This document shows, in pieces, positions 49,065-59,795 of a DNA stretch of 64,000 nt (positions within the stretch are counted from its first letter, which is position 1; each line of letters begins with the position of its first letter). The notes under the pieces are model-generated. The model saw only the letters and a list, made by a program, of their open reading frames with translations, was not told the origin of the DNA and did no database searches. The position numbers and the translations under genes were made by a program. The stretch is from Epiperipatus broadwayi (taxonomy: Eukaryota; Onychophora; Udeonychophora; Euonychophora; Peripatidae), in the NCBI GenBank assembly GCA_028023455.1, contig JAQFVV010012574.1, positions 975,501 through 1,039,500 of the forward strand, given 5' to 3'.

Positions 49065-49620
49065 TTGTTGAAATATTTTAAATACATAGAAATATCTGTT
49101 ATATATACATATTAAAAATCATAGTCTGATAATAATAGACAGTGACCAATGCATACAAAAGAGGAATCTTATCTAAATGCAATATTTTATTTTTATATAG
49201 AGGCTAAAGTGCTGCAGTAAATAAATGCATGTTTTTAAAAAAAAAAACTCATAATTTTTCCTATTTTCTAATAGACTTCGCCCAAAGCCAAATTTTATAA
49301 ATTAATAATTTTTAACAATTGTTACTGTGGAAATATTTTAAATATGTGGAAATATGTTATACTTTTTGTTTTAGAAAAATCACAGTCATATGAAAATAAA
49401 TAATAAACAATGAAAACAGTAAACTATAAATGCTTTTTGCACTCAAATGGTGAACCACTTCTAAATGCAAATAAATTATTTCAGCAATAACATCTGTTAA
49501 AAATTATTAATTTATAGCATTTGACTTCTGATGAAAGGGTCTATTATAAAATAAGAAAAGTAGAAAAAGTTATGAGTTTTGTTTCCTTAAAACATGTATA
49601 TATTTATTGTAATGCTTTTT
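49065..49620. repeat. Family E repeat, inverted pair
   Basis: Blocks AATTTTTAACA..TTATTGTTGAAATATTTTAA, GGAAATAT-TGTTATA, AATGCAATATTTTA-like and TAAATAAATGCATGTTTTTA-like occur in opposing orientations, and the same set is at 56.25-56.72 and (minus) 17.25-17.88 kb. No protein or ribozyme seen. Confidence 0.6.
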
Positions 49621-50033
49621 GTTAAAATATATAAATGTAACTTATAGAGTTGTTTTTTTTAATTAAATGTCCTTCTAGTGTCTTTATGTACATAATGGAA
49701 GTGATGATTTTAAAGTTGGCGAAAGCTTAAGATATTTGAATCTTTCAGTGGTTTTTTTTTTTTTGTCCTTGGAAAAAAATATTTTGAAAGTATTGATAAT
49801 ATATTTTTTATTATTACATTTTTTCAATCTTTATTTAATTTTATTTTATTTTGGGGGCAATAAATAATTTGCTTTCAGGAGTAGAACTTTAAAATTTTAC
49901 ACCTGTCTAAGAAATTTTGCAAAAAAATCATAAATGATGATTTTAAATACAGGCGGACCTCTACTTTCGTACAATTTGCTATTTTGTATATATTTTGTAC
50001 TTTCAATTTATATTGATATAGATGACAAAACAT

Positions 50034-50306
50034 ACGTAATTATATAACTGAATATTTGTAAATACAGTAACTAAATAATTAAAAAAATTTATCCACTTAG
50101 GAGCGCTTTCGATTAACCCCATAAACTGTGTCAACTAAAGCTTTGAAAGTTAGCATTTCAAAGCTTTAGTTGACACAAATTACTGGGATACGAAAGCGCT
50201 CCTAAGTGGATAAAAATTTTTAATTATTTACTTACTGTATTTACAAATATTCAGTTATATAATTACATATATTGCTTTAAAAATACAGACATCGAATAAT
50301 AATATT
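50034..50306. mobile_element. Foldback insertion inside the Tigger fossil
   Basis: Flanked by perfect 12-bp direct repeats ATGACAAAACAT (50022-50033 and 50307-50318). Arms of about 115 bp mirror each other: ATATAACTGAATATTTGTAA, ATCCACTTAGGAGCGCTTTC and AAAGCTTTGAAAGTTAGC on the left are inverted on the right. No protein. Confidence 0.85.
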
Positions 50307-50465
50307 ATGACAAAACATGTGTACTTCCATGTAATGATTCTCATTTTCTCATAAAATATTAGTAACTAGTTCCTCCCCACTCTCTGACATTAATCATGTT
50401 CATTTTTGGTGTCACAGGTTCAGTCTTGAGCAGAAATGTCTTGAGTTAGCATGTGTATTAATAAC

Positions 50466-50656
50466 ACAGGCAAAACTCTTCATACAGTAGTGCCACTCAG
50501 TGCAAGTAATCAATGGATACCAGAAGACTTGTGCATAAAATTTCTATCTAGTGCCTATGCATCCAATATCCCCATACTGACTGGCACTACTGTTTGAAGA
50601 GTTTTGACTGTTTTAATAACAGTTATGAGCAAGCATAAGAAATGGTGATCATGTGG
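50466..50656. mobile_element. HHR-B deletion derivative inside the Tigger fossil
   Basis: Flanked by TGTGTATTAATAAC (50452-50465) and TGTGTGTTAATAAC (50657-50670), a 14-bp target duplication with one mismatch. Starts CAGGCAAAACTCTTCATACA, includes CAGTAGTGCCACTCAGTGCA, TAGTGCCTATGCATCCAATA and the tail GGTGATCATGTGG. The ribozyme centre is deleted at about 50575, where CAATATCCCCATACTGACT joins the right arm. Confidence 0.8.
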
Positions 50657-51266
50657 TGTGTGTTAATAACTTGTGACTTGTCAGTTTATGTTGGGACATG
50701 TGCTAACACTTTTTGTACATTTTTATTTTGGTGAAAAAAATTGCTCTTATTAATTCAAAAACAGAGTGAAAAATGAAAAAACAGCAGTGTTGATATGAAC
50801 AAAAAGAAATTAAGATGATTGAGACCAAGATGGGGATTTTTTGCTTCAATCAGTCGTTTGCATAATTTAAGCTGATCAACAATCATGAAAAACGACAAAA
50901 TTAAGGAATATTTCCAAATTCATACACTGTCAAGTTAATCTTCATTATGCTTTTAAACTTTTTTAATATTATTTGTGTCATGTGTGTCTATATATTGTAT
51001 TTATCTTTATTTTTTTCTCAAAATAAAAAAAAAAAAATTGATAAAAAATATTTTCAAAATATAAAAATTTATTATATGTTAAGAATTCTTTAAACTTTGT
51101 TTTGAAAATAGAAACATAATATTTAGCAGAAATATATATATATATATGTATTTTGAAAACCCTTTATGATGTTTTATATATATATATTGCTCTACTTTTG
51201 TACATTTCAACTTTCTTATACATTACAAAAACCAATAAGGATAACGAAAGTAGAGGACTGCTTGTA

Positions 51267-53344
51267 ATGTGTTAAATGAGAGAATTTGAAATCCTGCAAA
51301 ATATATGTGTTTTTAATGTCATTGCAATTTCAAAAATGCCCTACATTTACATTATATGGAAAGAATCTGTTAGAAATATTTTTTTACATACGTTCCACTG
51401 AAAGGGTATGGACAAGTAGAGCGAGCCGAGAGTAGGGTTGGATGCCGAAGGCAGCAAAGGAGATGTGCCTTCCTATTTTTACCTATACATATATTCTTTG
51501 AACTTGCTAAGATTGCAATTTGGACAAGTTCGTTACTTGAAGGTAAAATGAACCATAACACAGCTTATTCAATATTTGTAAATCTAAAAGCAGTTGTTAG
51601 AATTATTATGCTGGCTCTCACCTGTTTGTTCAGCAATACCCCAATTATGAAATAGCATTACTCGAAATGTAGTTTTATACTTACCTGTATATTATTACAA
51701 ACAATTTAATTATTTTTAAACAATTTAAAAAAGTATAAAACATTTAACAACTCGATTATGGAAATAGTCTAATATATTATATAAGTTAAATGTCATCACC
51801 GTAAACTTTTAAATAATTATATATTACAAACACTTTTCTAAAATCTCATAACATAATTAAAAAAGCACTGCTACGATTATGCATGCACACACACACACAC
51901 ACATTCTCATATTGTTTTAACCGAATTGTAAAATACCGTGTTTATGTTTACAGGTTTTATGAACGCTATGTTACACTCACACTTGTAATTTTCAGCAGAT
52001 ATAAATAGTAAATCCTTTTCTACACATACATAATTTAAAGACATATATTACAGTAACTTTTATACATTTTTATTCTAATAATTAACATATAAATATTTAA
52101 ATTTTAAATACAAAGTTACTTTCTCTCTATAACAATTTTATAAGCAGCATATTTCAACTCGTCTATCTAACTCTCACTATACAATATTTCCAAGACAAGT
52201 GGCCAAGTTTATGCTTAGCTAAAACAGGTCGACCAAAACCATTGTTACTCATTAGGAAAACGCAAAGCTTCTTCAATCTTCATTTCCTAAAAGCGTTTGA
52301 AAATTAATGAGGAGTCTCTTTAAGATATTTTTCAACAAAATAAAATGGCTTCAGGCAAGCGGAGCTGAAGTTGGAACAAATGAGCTCTCCCTTTATTTGA
52401 TTTTCCAGAAGTAGTGCAGGACTCAGTGAGAGAGGACAGCCATTTGAAAAATATTCCAGATAAAGTATTCATCAACCAACAATATAGATGGCTATACCCC
52501 TTGGCAATGTAGAGTGGATTTAATGGAATTTTTCTCAAACTAAAGATCATCAACAAAAAGATATGAAATATGTGCTTATTAGCAACTCTTCTGCCCTTCT
52601 TACCGCTCTATAAAATACTGACTTTGCAAGAGACTGTCTTCTCTCGTGGATATGACCTCTATAGTCAACAGTTCTTTTACAATAAACGAGAGGGGGAGGG
52701 GAGATGATGAGGACGTACAAAATAAAAAAATAAAATCTCAGATGAAACAAAGCCTATTAATATTTCGCTCATTTGTGAAATCAAATAGGTATGATCAAGT
52801 CATTAATTACTTTTCTATAATGACAGATTAATCTCAATCAGATATAAAAGCCAAAAAAAAAGAGGGGGGGTGGGGGGAGTGAGTGGGGAAGGAGATTGAC
52901 AATAATAAAAATTAAACCCTTTCATGGCTAGTTTATCTATTTAAAACTTTACATAAATGTCATTTTACATTAAACTGTATTTATATAAACACAAATTGGC
53001 AAAAACTAAAAGTATTATTTATTATTTACTTTACGCATCGTAGCAATTTTTATACTATGTTTTCTACCCAAATCAATTTTAGGTATCTAGGCAATAAATC
53101 ACTACGTACTGTCAGATTGTTCTGCAACAAACTTTTTTCTTTTCAATCTTTGCCACCAACGCTTTATAAATAAGATAGAATAGATCTTTAATAAAATTTT
53201 GATACAACTGTAAACCAAAAAAAAAAAGCTAGCGTAATAGCATTATTAAACGTAAAAACTAAGACATCTTTCAATTTTACTGCTAATAACAGTGATTATC
53301 AGATGCCACATACAATTCTTATTCTTAATATAGGAATCCAAACC
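51267..53344. other. Unique, somewhat GC-richer stretch without a recognised gene
   Basis: No repeat family detected, unlike the rest of the window. Patches at 51390-51460 and 52340-52700 are richer in GC. A CA microsatellite is at 51887-51902 and a G-rich tract at 52860-52885. In 52375-52510 an acceptor-like TTTATTTGATTTTCCAG (ending 52409) precedes a 33-codon frame (VVQDSVREDSHLKN..YRWLYPLAM, stop); I cannot support it as an exon. Confidence 0.5.
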
Positions 53345-53412
53345 CTTAGACTAATTTCTGGCACTTGCGTTTATTAATGAGACGAGATTCCACCGTCAAT
53401 CCCAGTCCACAG
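53345..53412 (-). ncRNA. Decayed hammerhead (HHR-B-like)
   Basis: Minus strand: outer helix I GGAATC/GATTCC still pairs perfectly, inner TCTCA/TAAGG mostly pairs, core is TTAATAA (for CTGATGA), helix II is degraded, then CCAGAAA and TTAGTC as in HHR-B. Inactive relic. Confidence 0.5.
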
Positions 53413-53454
53413 CGATAAAGGCAAAATCCTGAAGTCAAGAACAAAAAATTTTCA

Positions 53455-54604
53455 ACCATTATCGATCCCTGCAGAATGATGGTATCTCCAAATTCATTCC
53501 ATCTTCCCTAATCTCTAGTCTCTCTTCTCCACACCACCCAGCACATTTTCTAATTTCATCTATCCATCTCACATATGATCTCTTTCTAGATCTTTTACTA
53601 TCTCTTGGAATCCTGTTTAAGATTTCAACTGTCCATCTATTGTCATCTTTTCTAGCACTATGTCCAGTCCAATACCATTTCAGTTTCTTTTTTCAATAAT
53701 GTCAATAATATCTGTTTGTTCTCTCATTTATGCATTTAGTTTCTGATTTCTTCTTGTTACTCCTAACATGCATCTCTCCATACTTTATTGCAGTGGTTTG
53801 AAGTCCCTGCTTTTCTGTTAAATGTCAAAGTCTCAAATTCGTAAGTAAGAACTGGGAAAATACAGTTATTAAAAACCACATAGATATGTTTCCCTTTAAT
53901 ATTGTTGTTTCTATCAAAAGCTCTCCAATCAAGTTTAATTCTATGATTAACTTCATCTCTTATGTTTTCATCTGTAGTAATAATCTGACCAAAGTATTTG
54001 TAGTTGTTTTCTTCTTCTAACTTATCATTATCAATCTTTAATTTCTTTTTTTTTTTTGAAAAAATCTATTGATCATTACTTTAGTCTTTTAACATTTACC
54101 TTTAAGCATATTTTTTTTATTTTCATTTGATAACTCGCACTTTTCCTGAAGGTCTAAAACAATTACATCATCCACAAAATCTAGATGACTTAAATAATAT
54201 CTATTTACAACCCTTTTAGTTTCCCATTTTAATCTATAAAATACTTTCTGCAAAATTGCGGAAAAAAGGTTTTGGAGATATGGAGTCACACTGTCATACA
54301 CCCTTCTCAATGTTATTTTTTTTATTATCATTATGTAAATCTAATTGTTGCTGTTGCATTTTTATAAATATGCTTCAGAATATGACAATATCCTGAGTTT
54401 ATACTTTAATGATCCAATGCTTTAATCACCAAAGAAATGCTTATAAAATCAAATGACTTTTCATAATCTACTAATCCAAAGCATTATGACTACTCACATT
54501 CATTGATTCTTTCTATAACTTCTTTCAATACTTAAATATGATCCACTGTACTAAAATCAGTTTTAAATCTAGTTTGTTCTTTTAGTTGGTTAAAATTCAA
54601 AGTC
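53455..54604 (-). mobile_element. RTE-type LINE, 5'-truncated copy
   Basis: Minus-strand remnants in order: NFNQLKEQTRFKTDFSTVDH at 54600 (the EQAGFR.GFST.DHI motif), CFGLVDYEKSFDF near 54480 (YEKAFDSV, motif A), RRVYDSVTPYLQNLFSAILQ near 54300 (GVRQGD..SP.LFTAALE), VFYRLKWETK, LSHLDFVDDVIVLDLQ near 54180 (ADD motif as VDD), then the RTE tail with SW.GH.A.., RPRK..YVRWIDEI and WRE-like text down to about 53500. It matches the 57.3-59.8 kb copy. Many stops, no function. Confidence 0.85.
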
Positions 54605-55329
54605 TACTGTAGACAAGTTGTAATTATTTTGGTAAAAGATAATTCTATATGCATCTGGTAATCCCAGGCTCAAGTGATAAAGACACTGGTCTGAGTAGGA
54701 GGATTCAAATATTTAGAATAGAAAGGGTATGGAATTTAATAATCACTGATCACTTTAGCTACACTAGATGGCAATAAAGTAGACAACTGCTTTAGTCTTA
54801 TTGGTTAAACTAGATGTTATGGTAATATTTTATTTCATTAAAAAACTTGCAACTATTCTCAATTACAGGTAAACATATTCCAGCATAAAAAAACCCAACA
54901 GCTCACTGAGATTAGGCTTATTAATTTCTAGATTATTTATTAAACATTTATTTCTTATTTTGTTTGTAAATTTGTGTACAAATTTATTTATTTTATTGTA
55001 AAATATTAAAGACTGCCTATAAAATTTTGTTTGGATAATATAAATTTTTTAATAATAGATATTCAGATTTCTAGCCATATTTTCAATTATTGGTGTTTTA
55101 TTATAGCACCACATTACCTAGTTATTTATTATAGCCTTGAATAGAATATGAACTAAAAAATTGAAACAATATTATTTTCATCAAAAGAATGTGTGTGCAA
55201 ACAGTTTAATAAAGAATTGAAACATAAAATATAGAAATTAGAAGTGAAGGTCTAAAAAGAGAATGAAGAAAAATAGTGGAATAACAAATATAATAAATGA
55301 TTTTGATAATAACAGACTTTAAGAAATAA
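54605..55329. other. AT-rich non-coding stretch
   Basis: Nothing recognised. Confidence 0.5.
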
Positions 55330-55640
55330 CAATTTATCCAAACCACTTCAAACACTTTTTAGCAAAACTCTTTATTTGTACATATATACATACACCTACA
55401 TTTCGACTGTCCTGCAGTCTTCTTCAGAGCTATGATATAATGAACAAAATAAAATACATAACTACATAATAATACCATAAAAAAAATAAAGGAAAGTGTG
55501 ATTTTGGTAATATTCTGAACTTGGTAATAGTAGATAGAAATGGTATCTGAATCAACATTAATTGAGAAATAAATAAATTTTTCCATAATAAAAGAAAAAA
55601 TGTAAAAGATTTAACTGAGTTAAAAACTGGCAAAGTACAA
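55330..55640 (-). mobile_element. Possible retroelement 3' terminus with HHR-like motif
   Basis: On the minus strand a 75-codon frame (55586-55359) has one hydrophobic stretch (LSFIFFMVLLCSYVFYFV). It overlaps GCTCTGAAGAAGACTGCAGG then ACAGTCGAAATGTAGG near 55435-55395: CTGAAGA, a perfect GACTG/CAGTC hairpin with loop CAGGA, and GAAA, which is the hammerhead order with one extra A. No matching helix I is visible. AATAAA follows near 55373. The layout resembles PLE termini, but assignment is tentative. Confidence 0.35.
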
Positions 55641-55689
55641 GAAAGAAGCGGACAAAAAATTTAGAGCAATCAGTTGGAAATTTGTAATT

Positions 55690-55878
55690 TAATATTTGAT
55701 TGAATATAAGTATACTTTATATACTTGGAGTTCTAGATGTAACCATAAAGGACTTGAACATAAACTTTCAAGCTTCCATCAACTACCCACTCTATCATAT
55801 ACAACTGATACACATGACCACATACATGTGAAAAAAATAAATGATCTCAAATATAGGTATTTCATGCTGAATATATGA
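55690..55878 (-). mobile_element. HHR-A 3' half (truncated)
   Basis: Minus strand starts inside helix II of the ribozyme (TTCAGCATGAAATACCTATA at 55875) and continues through CATGTATGTGGTCATGTG, GTATCAGTTGTATATGATAG and GTGGGTAGTTGATGGAAGC to the family 3' end. The ribozyme 5' half is absent, a typical 5' truncation. Confidence 0.75.
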
Positions 55879-55879
55879 T

Positions 55880-56249
55880 TTAGCAAAGACTATCTAGTAG
55901 ATGTTATTTCTGCTTGAAATACAAAAGCTTAATTTAATGAAATCTAATTAAATCTTGTGTCTGAAATACTGTTAGGAGTCTTGAATAGAAAATGTAAAAA
56001 AAAATATGTTTTTATTTGGAAAAAAGAAGAAAAGATATAATTAGAATGGCTAAAACTAGCATTTTGGCTGATCACACCAACTGTCAACTGAATAATAAGT
56101 ATTACAAAATAGTTAATTATTCATTTTACAGTGAGTGTGACTCAGCTAAAACTTCAGTATGTTAGTACTATAAATTGTGCATGGATCCAACCTAAATAAT
56201 GTCAACATTTATATCACTAGCCTATGAAAATCTCTATTTTAACATACAT
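55880..56249. other. Non-coding stretch
   Basis: Nothing recognised. Confidence 0.5.
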
Positions 56250-56716
56250 ACGTATTAAAATATTTTAAAACATGGAAATATCTGTTATATTTTTATTTTA
56301 AAAAAATTACAATCAGATGTTAAAAGATAGTAATCAATGAAAATAATGAACTATAAATGTTTTTGGTATTCAAAAAGAGAACCTCTTCTAAGTGCAAAGT
56401 GCTACAGTAAATATATACATGTTTTAAGGAAACAAAATTCATAACATTTCTTACTTTCCTTATTTTATAAGCGACTCTTCCACCAACTATAGAATGTTAT
56501 AAATTAATAATTTTTAACAGATGTTATTATTGAAATATTTTAAAAACTTTAGATTTTATATAGTACCCAAAAAAATTGCATTTAGTTGAGATTTCTCTTT
56601 TGAATACAAAAAGTATTTACAGTTTACTATTTTTATTGATTGCTGTTTCTTAAACAAAAATATAATGAATATTTCCACATTTTCGAATATTTCAAAAATA
56701 ATATCTGTTAAAAATT
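56250..56716. repeat. Family E repeat, inverted pair
   Basis: ATTTTAAAACATGGAAATAT, GTAATCAATGAAAATAATGA and AACTATAAATGTTTTTGGTA on the left are mirrored by AAAAGTATTTACAGTTTACT and TTTTTATTGATTGCTGTTTC on the right. Same family as 49.07-49.62 kb. Confidence 0.6.
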
Positions 56717-56733
56717 ATATATATATATAGAAA

Positions 56734-56775
<42 letters not shown>

Positions 56776-56850
56776 GAAAGAAAGAAAGAGAGAAAGAGAG
56801 AGACACACAGAGAGAGAGAGAGAGAAAGAGAGAAAGAAAGAAAGAAAGAT
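56717..56850 (+). repeat. TA then GA-rich microsatellite
   Basis: A short (TA)n at 56717-56729 leads into about 120 bp of GAAA and GA repeats on this strand, an all-purine tract interrupted only by ACACAC near 56805. Confidence 0.9.
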
Positions 56851-57029
56851 GTTAATATTTTTATGGAGTTTTGAAAGAATGAATTGTTAATTTTATTGAA
56901 TATATTGAGAAAAAAAAGTTCAGAAATAAAAAAATTTGCTTAGGAATCAGAACTAACAGTATATCATCATTTTTTATAGATAGACAACTTCCATATTTCT
57001 CCATTCTTTTTTTTTATTTCATAAATAAT

Positions 57030-57140
57030 TTCATATAAATAAAGATACAATAAAAGATAAATAACCCCCAAGATGCATTTCGTGCTGAACCAGCACTCAT
57101 CAGTTGGGCCAGGTCATCATCTCTCATATATATCTTTATT
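57030..57140 (-). mobile_element. Short HHR-A fragment carrying an intact ribozyme
   Basis: Only the hammerhead and immediate flanks of HHR-A are present, with TAAAGATA on one side and TATCTTTA on the other. It lies just upstream of the RTE copy at 57.3 kb. Confidence 0.7.
57061..57117 (-). ncRNA. Type I hammerhead ribozyme, complete consensus (HHR-A)
   Basis: The best ribozyme in the window. Minus strand: outer helix I ATGACC/GGTTAT (six pairs), bulge TGG, inner CCCAA/TTGGG (five pairs), core CTGATGA, helix II GTGCT-GGTTC-AGCAC (five Watson-Crick pairs), GAAA, helix III AT-GC-AT, cleavage predicted after the ATC triplet at 57072/57071. Compared with 79-137 it has A-U to C-G in inner helix I and U-A to C-G in outer helix I, so pairing is kept while sequence changes. 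The closing helix II pair is G-C here and G-U there. Confidence 0.9.
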
Positions 57141-58424
57141 ACATGAAGTATATCATCATCTTACAAAAAAGATATAGAAAGAAGTATAAAATTAAAAAGG
57201 ATCTAGTGAATAGTTAAATGAATGTGCTTTGGACAAAAATGGAATTATCTTAGGATAGACTCAGGAAATCTAATAATATGCCCATATTTTCAGATAATGG
57301 AAATGAGCTTAGCAAAAAATTTATGTAAGATTTACAAATTAAACAATGAAAGAAAGGAATTAGACAAGAAGTTTTAAAGCATATTAGTACTTTATAAATA
57401 TGTAAGAAGTTCGATTAAGTGATAATCAAAATTATCATAAAAATATAAAAAAAATTGGAGTAGCTAAATGGGATTTAATTTTTTTAAAAAAATGTAGCCC
57501 ATTGAAATTAAATCTTAAAATATAGCATTTGGATTAAGTTGTGGCTTTATATGATGCAATTTAAGCATACAATTAAAACAAAAATAAATCAAAAATATTG
57601 AAAGCATTAGATACCCCCCCCCCCCCAGATTGTGATGTTTTTAACAGATTAAGACAGAAAGTTGTCATCGATTATTGAGAAGTAAAATACATGTTAATAT
57701 AAAACTACAAATACAAATATTATTATGAAAAATAGTATTGAAAGCTGACACTTTAATGCATTTGAATTAGAATTTGCAAATTATTTTGAAATATTAAAAG
57801 ATTTTGAAGATAATTCATATGAGATGGAAATCAATATGAAGATAATCAGTTCTATTAAGAACTGCAAAGATAGCTAGCTGGTACAAAAAAAGCAGATATT
57901 TATTAGTAAATTTCCTACTGAGATATGACAATGTATGAAGAAAAGGATTATGAAAAATATATAAAAATGATCCATTATGAAACATTGAATATCTAGAGTT
58001 ATGGGAAATGATACGAGTTAATAACAGAATTAAAAATATATATAATTGTGAATTGTCAAGGAAAATATTGGAAGAAAAGTTACTTCTGCAATAAAAGAAA
58101 AAGATAGAGTTATTATTAAAAAGAGAAATGACATTACGAAATGGTTAGAAAAGTTCTATATAATAATTAACAAGAAATCAAAGTATTTCCTTTTCTTATA
58201 CTTATTATTTTTTCTGAGTTACCCAGCATTTTAAATGAAAAAGTGGCACAATTAATTAAAATTATGAAGAAAGGAAAAGCTTCAGAAAATAATGCAATAA
58301 GAATTGACGTGATAAAAAAAAATAGAAAAATTATTAGCAAAATTATATACTTAACATCTAAATGATAAAGATGTGCCAAATGATTGGAAAAATGCAGTAA
58401 TAATAATTTTATTTAGGAAAGATT

Positions 58425-58701
58425 GGCTATCTTAATATAAAGCTGAGCACTGATTATATATATGTGTGGAGATGGTAATCTGGATCAACTAATGAGTGCT
58501 GGTTTAGCACAAAATACATATATACGTGATTATTTATCTTTTCAAAACATGTGTGTGATCAGGTCAGTCAGCAATATGAGATGGCATGGAGAGTTGAGGG
58601 TCATGTGAAAGTCTGAGTTTGAGTCCCATATATATATATATATATATATATATGTATTTTTACTTTTTTACATACTTTTATATATATATATATATATATA
58701 T
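58425..58701 (+). mobile_element. HHR-A insertion nested in the RTE copy
   Basis: Begins GGCTATCTTAATATAAAGCT and ends in two (TA)n blocks (58629-58652, 58680-58701). It interrupts the RT between LFRKD and the KK..NYK..RLLS motif, and the LINE frame resumes after it. Short A/G-rich flanks (AGGAAAG and AAGAAAAG) may be a diverged target duplication. The insertion is younger than the LINE copy. Confidence 0.8.
58475..58534 (+). ncRNA. Hammerhead relic (HHR-A)
   Basis: Core is CTAATGA (invariant G5 to A) and GAAA is AAAA. Helix II GTGCT/AGCAC is perfect. Inactive by sequence. Confidence 0.7.
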
Positions 58702-59795
58702 AAGAAAAGTTGTAAAAAACATATTGGAAATTACAAACTTATAAGACTTTTATCAGCCCTATAATTTTTTTATTAAAATAAATACAATTTGTCTACAGTC
58801 AACTTTGGATTTTAACCAAACAAAAGAACAAGCTGGATTTAGTGCCATGGATCACATCCATGTATTGACAGAAGTTACAAAAAGATTCAATGAGCAATAA
58901 TTGCTAATATGTTTTGGATTAGTATATTATAAAAAAGCATTTGTTTCTATAAGCATTTTTACAGTTATTAAAATATAGGATTATCAAGATTTGGAGTATT
59001 ACCATATTTTGAAAAATATTTATCAAAATGCAACAGCAATGATTATATTGCATTAGATTGGCATTGAGAAGGGTGTATGACAGAGTGACCTCATATCTCC
59101 AAAATATTTGCACCCGTTTTACAGAAAGTATTTTGTCAATTAATTAAAATGCGAAGCCAAGAAAGTAAAAATATATGCAGATTATTTAAATCATTTAGAT
59201 TTTGAAGATGATGTAATTGTTTTTACAAATAATGCTTTAGAGTTTCAGAAAATATTTCAAAAGTTATCAGATGAAGAAATGCTTTTGGTAAAAATAATTT
59301 AATATTAAAAGAAAATATGACTATGTGTTTGAAAAAGGAAGATTTCTAATAAATGGGTTTTACCAATACTTACTTAGAGATCTGAGACATGGTTACTTAA
59401 AAGAAGATTATTTCAGAGATTTCAGACCATTCAATAAAATATAAAAAGTTATATGTTAGGAGTGACAAGAAGAGTTTGAAAATTAAATACATGGATGAGA
59501 GAACATGCAGGTATTAATTGACATAAATGAAATAATTAAAATGCTGAAATGGAGTTGATCTGGTCATACTGATAAAAAAATGATAATATAAAGATGATTG
59601 AAATCTTAAATGGGATTCCGAAAGTTTGTGGAAGACATAAAAACAGATCACATGTGAGATGAATGGATGAAATAAGAAAGTTTATGGTGTGTTGTGATGA
59701 AGAGAAGCTAGGGCATTGTAGAAACTGTATTAAACTTAGAGAAACCTTCATTATTTTATGGATTGAATAGTGGATGAAAATGATTGGAAAATCAG

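Larger units (their letters stand above)
49950..51264 (+). mobile_element. pogo/Tigger-type DNA transposon fossil
   Basis: Terminal inverted repeats CAGGCGGACCTCTACTTTCG (49950) and, inverted, CAAGCAGTCCTCTACTTTCG (ending 51264), each next to TA (49948-49949; 51265-51266), which is the pogo/Tigger TA target duplication. The only coding trace is the N-terminal HTH region at about 50765-50935: KKQQC near the start, then STIMKNDKIKEYFQIHTLSS, matching the ST[IV]..ILKNKDKI segment of CENP-B-like transposases. The DDE domain is absent, so this is a non-autonomous or deleted copy. It carries two later insertions (50034-50306 and 50466-50656). Confidence 0.8.
57300..59795 (+). mobile_element. RTE-type LINE, long degenerate copy split by HHR-A
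   Basis: Plus-strand remnants: KEKDRVIIKKRNDITKWLEK near 58100 (linker after the endonuclease, RWEEFY-like), LNDKDVPNDWKNAVIIILFR near 58370-58420 (P..WK.A.II.LFKKGD), a break by HHR-A, then GNYKLIRLLSA near 58725, LDFNQTKEQAGFSAMDHIHV at about 58807-58866, GLVYYKKAFVSIS near 58915 (YEKAFDSV), SDLISPKYLHPFYRK near 59080, DFEDDVIVFTNNA near 59200 (ADD motif as EDD), and the RTE tail (MLGVTRRV near 59455 to RETFI near 59750). No intact ORF; the endonuclease is not recognisable. A poly-C tract is at 57615-57626. Confidence 0.8.

Noticed and set aside
49528-49540. CTGATGA in family E
   Set aside because: The other family E copies do not have it; chance substitution.
52646-52831. 61-codon plus frame and overlapping minus frames of 66-74 codons
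   Set aside because: They overlap one another on both strands, have no motif and sit near chance length.
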